From NCBI RefSeq assembly GCF_003589595.1, contig NW_020653945.1, forward strand, positions 7,566,458-7,630,457: a DNA stretch of 64,000 nucleotides, in the 5' to 3' direction. A program made the translations under genes and the position numbers. This document shows, piece after piece, positions 56,200 through 64,000 of this stretch. The stretch comes from Hyposmocoma kahamanoa. Taxonomy: Eukaryota > Arthropoda > Insecta > Lepidoptera > Cosmopterigidae. The first letter of the stretch is position 1, and the number at the start of each line of letters is the position of its first letter. The notes below the pieces were generated by a model that saw nothing but the letters and a program-made list of their open reading frames with translations, made no database searches and was not told the DNA's origin.

Positions 56200-56780
56200 T
56201 CATGCAGAATCCGGAGGACTTCCTGCAAAGAGCGCGAAAGCACGTCAGACGGGGGCGAGGGCAGCGCTCGCGCAACTCGCAGTCTCGTCGCGGACGCGGG
56301 TGGAACCTCTAGATTCGGCAAAATCACGATAACGACTGAGCGCGAATGTCGTCATGTCGAAATTCGAAACACTTTCACCTAAATATTCCGCCTCCGTTTC
56401 GGCGGACGCGGGCGTCGCTCTCGGCGCTCACGCACACACCGTTCGGCTCCGTACTGACTCAATTACGTACGCTGTAAAAATTGCGTCAGTGTTTTTCGTA
56501 GTCGACCTTACATTCGGCGAGTGCACCGCCGAAATACTGTTATCTCTGTCTGGTACTCATTCACCGTTACGTGGGATGTTTTTTATTTCATTTTTTATCT
56601 GGTACTTCTTTACGAGGACATATGTGTGAGCGTGCGGATTTCGATAGCGGGGTCATTGAACCGCCGAAAGGGATTTGGTTAAAGAGTTCGGCTATGGTTC
56701 TGCGTTAGGACGGGCCGCAATTGTGGTGGCGCTGGTGGTGTGTGTAGTCCGCGGGCGCGTACTGAATCGTCGCCAGCGCA
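56200..56780. promoter_or_regulatory. CpG-rich region, likely HR4 promoter
   Basis: GC- and CpG-rich patches at 56225-56305, 56390-56470 and 56735-56815 in otherwise AT-rich DNA, just 5' (transcript sense) of the putative first HR4 exon. A TGCGTCA motif occurs near 56482. The call rests on composition and position only. Confidence 0.35.
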
Positions 56781-56814
56781 TAACTAGGTCAGCCGAACGC
56801 GCACGCGCTGTTCT

Positions 56815-59640
56815 TCATGACCACACTACTCTATACCCATTCCATGCTATCAAACAAATTTTCAAGATTTCGTTATTAGTTACAATAAATTCAAGAACGT
56901 TTTTGACTTTAGTTATGCGAATATTTGAACGCTTTAACAGAAAAGTTATAGACTAATTACCTGACTTATAATTTTTCACAAAACACATAATTATTTTAAA
57001 GACTTTTTACGATTTTCTGGATATTTCACAGGGGTTTTAATGCTCTTAACGGTCACAGGTCGTTCAGAGAATATCAACGAAAGTCTTGAAAACTTTAGGT
57101 AAACACTTTATCCATTAAATATGTACATCAAAACTTTCCACAAATGACTACCGGGAATCGAATGTTTATAAATTTTTATCATAATGACTGCAACATAACC
57201 CAGTTAAGGCTGCCGCTTTTGTCTGAAAGGTTAGGCGGGCCGATAGCACACTTCGGTGTCAGATTACATTAAAACGGAGTTCATTCGCCGGCCGCTATTC
57301 CACCACAATATCTACTAATGTATCTACCTAGGCCGTGCCTCTGATTCATTGTGTGTCGAACAATGAACTATCGCTAACAAGCCAACTTTCATATTTTAAT
57401 TTTGAAATGTACGCAATCGAGGAGGTCATTTTAAGGACATTTCGTAAACTACCGAACTATAAACAATAGATGTTCCATCAGACAGACTGAATAATGACGT
57501 TCTACATGTCTAAATAAATATTGTGCAAACTGAGAATTTTTATATGAACGACTTCTAAAAACGATTCAGTGTCAATGAGAATCGTCAATGATATAATCCA
57601 AACTGATGACTAATCAAGATTAGTTTACCTGAATATTTCATGTTACTTCTTACATTTTACATTTATCCTTGTATACATATATCTTATGACGTGCTCTAAT
57701 TAGTACGGCACAGTCAAGTTTCGGAGCTCCCATTACCATTGACACGAGAGCATCAGTGGCGGCATGCGCCGGCCGTCAGGTACCACTATTTAAATTTAGC
57801 TCGCTGAACTGGGTTAACTATTCCCTGAACAAAAACACACACTCGAAATGTTTACGCAACGCACTATGTATGGTCCGTCTATCTGAGGAATTGGAGAAAG
57901 CGGCCTCCGACCCAATTCGGGCTGAAAACAGGAAGTCCTGCAATCTGATATTGATAAATACAAAACGGTATTCTTGAAAATTCTGTGTCATCGATGATTC
58001 AACGTAATTTGGCACTTATTTAACTTGGTACCTAGGTAGGTTCTCAAGTAAGTATCGTATGTATCAATATTGCGAGATTGTGATGGTTTGAATAAATATT
58101 AAGCTAGTAAATTTGAAGGATAATGGATCACTATTAAGAAGAGCAAGCAATTAGGCTGAAAATTTAGTGGAAAGGTCAAACCATTGATAAAACCTACGAG
58201 TGATAAACTTATATTTAATTCGATATATCCAACTACAGGGCAAAGACCGCTGAACAAATTGACTTGAACTGTTGACCCAATAACACGCACCTGCTTTTGA
58301 ATTAAAAATACCACTGACTTTACTACTTCCGCATACCTATTGTCTACTTTTGACATCAAGCAGTTCGTTAAATATGAAATAAACGAAAACTGTATCGCCA
58401 CGTTCAAATAGGCTATCTGGGCCAAACAAGCATTCTTTGTGATTCTCTATCAACTTTTGTGTGCACAAAAGATTTCGCAAGTTTTGGATTCGGCGATAGT
58501 TCCCATGGCGCTTTATCAGATGCTTATTGGGCCATATCGAAGGTATTGTGTCGATAATGCGGATGTTTTTCACACGGTATCCTCGCGGTGATCAATGTAT
58601 CTACGGTATTGATGGGGTTGAACGATCCCACCCGAAGCAAGAGACAATGTAGTGATATTCTTGCATAATTTATACAACATAGCTTATAGTATGATTATAA
58701 ATAATCGGACAACAATTGTGATAATATTGTATAGTAAGTTATTAAAACTAATATTTTGCGCCATAAAACCGTGCTGAATAATTTGATGAAAATTTTCGTC
58801 TAGGCCAAACGATTAATACGCTCGATTTCAGCAAGTTGATGTTGATTGAATTACGAACTAATAAATAATTGCAAACGGACTTTATCGCATGGTCATGCTA
58901 TTTGGTATCTATAAGGAATTTTGTACTATGTTGATTAAGTGATAAGCATTTTTGGGGGCAAATATTCGATGCTGTGATTTACCTATTATTAACACAAACG
59001 GTCGTAAATACCGACCTAATATTTCGTCGTGTACATCTTGCAATGCAAATATTGACATTACGATTAAGTGTCAAGTCCAGGGTAAGTGACTGGCTATCAA
59101 AATATTAGGTTCAACAGCATTATTCAAGGATACGATGAACTTCAGCACCTGACCGATTACGATGACGTATTGTTTTGTTGATTTCCCGATACGAACGTCT
59201 GTCTTCGCTTAGCAACCAAATTTGCAGAGTTGTACGATAAAAAAGTGAATGACCTCCGACGTGTCGATTTACTCGCCAAAACACCCTGCAATGCATGTTC
59301 AATACTTTAATGTACGTATGTATTGTCAAAAGTCTACTAAGCTTGCTTAGTCGTAATGACTATCATCATTTCCACGTTCAAATAATCATGGCTTATGGCT
59401 AGGGCGTAAAGTCTCGTATCATTATTTTATTTTGTATTGTTTGTAATATTTTATTGATTGGTATTATTTCGGAATTGGTGGTTACTATGATTCTCCAAAT
59501 ATCATGTTTGAATCAAGATATCGATATAATCTCATCAAAGGTTGGCTTGATAATAGTAGTAAGTAAAGTTTTTCATCCTTCGGGACAGGTTAAGGTGTCT
59601 AATTAGCAATACGGCCAAATGTTCAAATGATTCTAATTTT
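56815..59640. other. No gene seen
   Basis: AT-rich sequence. Open stretches at 58099-58573 on the minus strand have no start context, domain or codon bias that I recognise. No repeat family was identified. Confidence 0.5.
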
Positions 59641-59647
59641 TCTTCAG

Positions 59648-59826
59648 CAGGGCTAAAAAGACTACATTAGCAGAATAATAATATGATTATTTGACAATTC
59701 ATATTATGAATTACTTGGTACTTGGTAATTGGTGTAACGGGCTGGTGTTCGCAACTCGACGTCAAGACGCCTATTTTGCCTATTATGAATTATTATGATT
59801 CTGCCAATTCGGCCTTTTTAGCCCTG
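59648..59826. mobile_element. Small hAT-like MITE
   Basis: Inverted ends CAGGGCTAAAAAG and CTTTTTAGCCCTG, with further imperfect pairing inside (AGAATAATAATA against TATTATGATTCT). No matching 8-bp flanks, so the duplication has decayed. Confidence 0.5.
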
Positions 59827-60630
59827 TAGTTGATTTTCTGACAATGTTTCGCGGGAGAACGTTTTATTTAGTGGTGGCCATTTTGAAAACCCATAGGCTT
59901 GAATAACAAAATGAACGAAATCTATTTGAAAAAAAAAACTGACAAACACAACTTTATAGGGAGTCAAATTGAAATCATTTTCTTCTATATTGTCTAGATA
60001 AAAAATAACATGCTTACTTCTCACTTATTTGTTATTTTATTTTAAGTAACATACTGATTTGTTCTCAGTTTTTAGCTTAGGGAAATTGCGAGTCTTTCCC
60101 AACACAAACATACATTTGCTTAATGGGAGAACCTGATCTACCATTGTTGTATCAAATTGAGAAATAATCATAGTTTTTTTTGTAAACCAGAGACTGCATT
60201 CGTAATGCTCAGAGATTTATGTACATTTTCCGGCAACCGAGGTTACCTTCACAGTTTTATAACAATTGACAATAAATATTCCACTTTGCTATTATAAATT
60301 ATTTTTTTGTTTTGCTTTTTGTCTAAATTTGGCAGCAGATAAATAAATCTGCAGGTCGATGATACCAGTGGAAAATCAAAACAAAAGTACTTTGAATTTA
60401 ACAATAAACAATTGGATGTCAATGACATGCGGTGGGCGGCACCATTGTGCTATATATTTTGGTACGCTTACACGGCTAACAATTAGTTAACGTGATGCCA
60501 AATATCCTAATGTACGCTGTGACTAATCTACTGATCTAATCAACAGTTAAGACAAGCCTAAACATATTACGTCGTGTACAATAAAATCGCAGCCATTTGC
60601 ACATTTTTAATGCCGTTTATAATTTATTGG

Positions 60631-60920
60631 CAGTAGCAGAGCTCCTTGTGAGAGTTCGCCCATGGTAGTACTGCCCCTTACCTATTTCTGCCGCCAAACA
60701 GTAATGTAAGCATTACTGTTTTCCCGTTTTAAGGGTGCTGGCGAAATTACAGACACATGGAATTCATCAACTTATTACTCAGGATGACGGGCGCAGTGGT
60801 CGTTCCCCTCAGACCTTTGTAATTCAAAGCTCTGAGTGGCACTGCAACTGCTTTGGATAGGCGTGTCCCTTACCACCAGGCGTACGACTTGTTCGTTCCT
60901 TTACTTAGAATCATAAAAAA
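60631..60920 (+). repeat. Retroposon family A copy
   Basis: Near full length, from CAGTAGCAGAGCTCCTTGTG to AATCATAAAAAAA. Confidence 0.75.
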
Positions 60921-61169
60921 ATTATATAACTTTATTCCATAATCCAATTATAATTGATATTTAACGTCCGAAGTACATGTCCTCTCTCGACTTATGTTAG
61001 GTATGTTCTATTTTTGTAAAACATAGTACCATCGTTAATGCAACGAATCCTAAAGCGCCTATAATTTCAAGTAACAAAATTCAAACGGAAGTGTAATTGC
61101 TACTATGATGTACAATATCAAATTCCAGAAACCGACTGTACGGTACACTTCCTATTACGTAATAATTAT

Positions 61170-61400
61170 GGTGTGGTCGTCACATGCGCACCATAGCGGG
61201 CCTCGCCTCGCGTCGCATGCGCAGCGTCTTTGTCGGCTGCGCGGGCGCCTAGTTTCACAACCCTCAGCCACCGCAACCGTTTTCACTTTTTCGCTGTCAA
61301 GAACGCGCGCAACGATAAACAAACCAATATTTTGGCCGTCACTGCCAACCGACGCATCGACTCGCAAACATCCTATCTACCACTCGCATACATAACATTT
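61170..61400. promoter_or_regulatory. Isolated CpG-rich patch
   Basis: GC-rich, CpG-rich block (GCGGGCCTCGCCTCGCGTCG, GGCTGCGCGGGCGCC) with no coding stretch recognised. It could be a distal promoter or enhancer, or the start of a gene running off the window. Undecidable here. Confidence 0.25.
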
Positions 61401-62256
61401 TCAATTTTAATTCCACGTGTTTAGTTTCAATTTGCTTTGCCGCTACACCGTCGGCTATAACAAGATCACTGCACGCAGCATAGTTCCACACCCAAAATAG
61501 AAGGTATTTTAATTATTTTTGTTAGACACCATTTTGAACTTTAATCTATTCGTCATAAAGTTTTCATTTGGCTGGTCAGGAAGAGGATATGAGCCACATT
61601 ACAGGCTTAACGCGAGTATATAAACGTCGAGGCTGTTCATTGACCTTTTTTGGCACATACTCTAACGAAACAAAAGACGAAATTAAGGCCTAGAGGAACC
61701 TTGATCTGTAATGAAAATTACCTACAGTTGTGAAATGCCTGAAATTTTAATTCACATTTTGCATAATTGCCCATGCATTGGTATGCACGTTATAATAATT
61801 ATTAAATTATGTATTTACTGAGGAAATGTATAATTTGTAGATTAGCTCAGTGACTTTGGCATTGTAGATTGTTCAAACGGACACTTTTCACGTTTCGTAT
61901 GTAATGGTTTGTATTTATTCGACAGTCAGGCGAGACCTTCGAATTTTTATTGTCACGATCGAAGTGTTCTTCAATCATAAAACTGTTGTACTTATTTGTT
62001 ACTTAATATTTTGAAACACTTAAATTGAATACTTAGATTAAGATCGACCTCAACCTTTTAATTTGGTACGAATCGAGCCAAACGCTCACATGGGTTTCGC
62101 TTTATAGTGTTAATAATAGATTTGGTGTCGATTGTTTTCTACCAATGCGTTAACACACAATTTGCATGTGCTTTCATTTGTCTTACTTAACCTTAATACC
62201 TACTGTTTTCGTAAATGTGTAATAAAAAAGTAAGCAACGAGTTGTTTTGTAATAAA

Positions 62257-62432
62257 ATTACAGGCCCATGGGACTTATCAACTTACGTCTCAGGGTGAGG
62301 GGCCCAGTGGCAGTGCCCCTCCGACCGTGTCATTTAAAGTTCTGAGTGGCACTGCAACTGTTATGGACAGGCGTGTCGCTTACTACCAGGAGTACAACTT
62401 GTTCATCCCGTAACTTGGTATCATAAAAAAAA
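62257..62432 (+). repeat. Retroposon family A copy, 5'-truncated
   Basis: Starts in AAAATTACAGGCCCATGGGA and ends GGTATCATAAAAAAAAAG, which is the best-preserved A tail of the family. Confidence 0.75.
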
Positions 62433-63315
62433 AGAATGTGCCGGGGTAGTTGGTGCGTTGGCGGACGCTTGCGGTGTCGTAAGGGGTGTTTTTCAGCAGC
62501 GCACGTTGGCATTCATAAGATCTTCGATGCTCTCCCCCACCATCGACCAGTTCTCGCTGGCTCTTAGTTAGTATAATAGAAATAGTATTTTCTTTAAATA
62601 CGTACAAGTATGTAAGCGCTTCATATTAAATGTCACTATCTAAAAATATAGAGTTCAGTGTCCGTTGGACTTTATGTTCAAGGCGTTAAACAGTTAACCA
62701 AGTAGATTTAAACAGTTCTGTCACTCTATAACATTTACAACAAGTCTTACAATAATGGTATTTGGCACGCTAAAGCTTTTTGATGATCTCTCTTTTTCAA
62801 AGCACAATAAAAATTCTAAACAAGGACAGTCAGATTCTAAAACAACTACTAAAGACTGTGTGTGGTTGGAACTCTGCTTACGGTTTATAGTAGCACGATT
62901 GCAAACGCTGACATTGCCTCTCACCGTGTCCACGTAACAAAGTTATGTAAAAGGTCTTTACCCTTGTTTATTTGGGACGGTATTATAGAGATGTTTTAAT
63001 TCACGAGCATTAACACTTGAGGTGTTGGTTGGTTGGCACAAAGAGATAGGAAAGCTGAGAGAGCATTATATTGCGTTGCAAAACAAGCCTAATATTGCGC
63101 GTTAGAATCTAAAGTTAGAGTGCAAAAACACATTAGTCTACCGAAATAAATCGACGATAAAATTTGTCTGGACCAAGTATTATAAATAAATAGACCAACA
63201 AGCAAATAGCTTTGGAATATCTTAACTAAAACAACTAAAATACAAAATACAAATAAAATAAAAAGTTTAAATACTACAAACTGAAACTAGGATTAAATAA
63301 TCATATATTTCCCTC

Positions 63316-63460
63316 ACGGGTGCTGGTGAAATTACAGGCACTTGGGACTTGTCAACTTATGTCTCAGGGTAAGTGGCAGTGCCCCTCAGATCTTTGTAAT
63401 TTAAAGCTCTAAGTGGTACAGCAACGGTCATGGACTGGCGTGTCGCTCACAAAAAATAAA
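63316..63460 (+). repeat. Retroposon family A copy, truncated at both ends
   Basis: Starts GGGTGCTGGTGAAATTACAG, has a short internal deletion after GTCTCAGGGT, and ends at GGCGTGTCGCTCAC before an A-rich run. Confidence 0.7.
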
Positions 63461-64000
63461 AATATAAATAAATTTGTGTCTCCACGGCAAAGTGCCCAAG
63501 ATGCTGGCAGCGTTCCCCCTTTGTATAGCTATGCCAATATGTTGAGCATAGTAGCTGCCGGCCCTTGGGTTTCCCAAGCAGTCTATTAATTTTTTTTATG
63601 AAATTTTCTAAAGATGAAGGGCACCGGAACCGCACGGGCTAAACATTTCGACTCCTAGGGTACAAATAGATAGTCGGAGCCGAGGTCAAAGCAAATGAAA
63701 ACTAGTTTCCGGGTTCACATCTTAGTTTCCCAGAATAATCCATTCTAAAGGCTAGTTCAGTGTAAACAAAATTAATACAAAATAGTACCTTCAAAATTAT
63801 TTTCAAGTATGCTTTGCTAATAGTTTATTTTCATGTAAAACATATTTCGTCCAAAAGAGTGAACAAACGGATCTTGCTAGCATCTCTTATCGCCTTTCAA
63901 TTCGTTTTAAGCAACATCATGGCTTTTAGCAGATCTGTTATGTCTCTATTTATTTTGCGGGTTACAACACGATTGCGGTTTTCTCGGAGATTGGACAAGT

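Noticed and set aside
58099..58573. Minus-strand frames of 108 and 78 codons
   Set aside because: Overlapping frames without motif, splice support or compositional shift. Left unannotated.

Overview
The window looks like nuclear DNA from a moth or butterfly (Lepidoptera). It is AT-rich and intron-containing. The four protein genes match insect orthologues best, in particular a lepidopteran-type nuclear receptor HR4. Introns and spacers are full of short repeats of the kind common in Lepidoptera: tRNA-derived SINEs, LINE 3' ends, and hAT- or MULE-like MITEs. The species cannot be named from sequence alone.

Layout. 1-709: decayed DDE transposase. 1868-10005 (+): Ro60/TROVE2 homologue, 12 coding exons, 655 codons, with MITEs and SINEs in its introns. 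10083-15930: gap between two convergent genes, holding a 2.3-kb hAT-type element (13032-15330, perfect 8-bp target duplication) with other elements nested in it, and a 517-bp foldback MITE (15346-15862). 15997-20315 (-): catalytic subunit of protein phosphatase 6, 6 coding exons, 303 aa. 21054-23901 (-): translation initiation factor eIF3 subunit i, 5 coding exons, 329 aa. 29579-46169 (-): nuclear receptor HR4, 7 coding exons, 735 aa, with a further 5' exon at 55971-56076. 56.1-64 kb: no gene seen, only CpG-rich patches near the putative HR4 promoter and more repeats.

PP6C, eIF3i and HR4 lie on the minus strand, and Ro60 converges on PP6C. Nothing suggests an operon or one shared pathway. Three genes are housekeeping functions: RNA quality control and Y-RNA binding, a cell-cycle phosphatase, and translation initiation. 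DRE-like TATCGAT motifs occur upstream of all three. HR4 is a developmental regulator with long introns. These carry CpG-rich, CRE/TGACGC-rich patches that are candidate promoters or enhancers.

Exon borders were read by eye from splice signals and from frame continuity. All four gene models close as uninterrupted reading frames with lengths divisible by three. The most interesting observations are: (i) a Ro60 protein whose vWA metal site is degenerate and which carries an RGG/proline-rich loop; (ii) a series of perfect short-loop palindromes; (iii) a MITE carrying a G-rich/C-rich minisatellite inside a Ro60 intron; (iv) a dense TGACGC/CACGTG cluster in the large HR4 intron. I found no clearly new multi-gene system.
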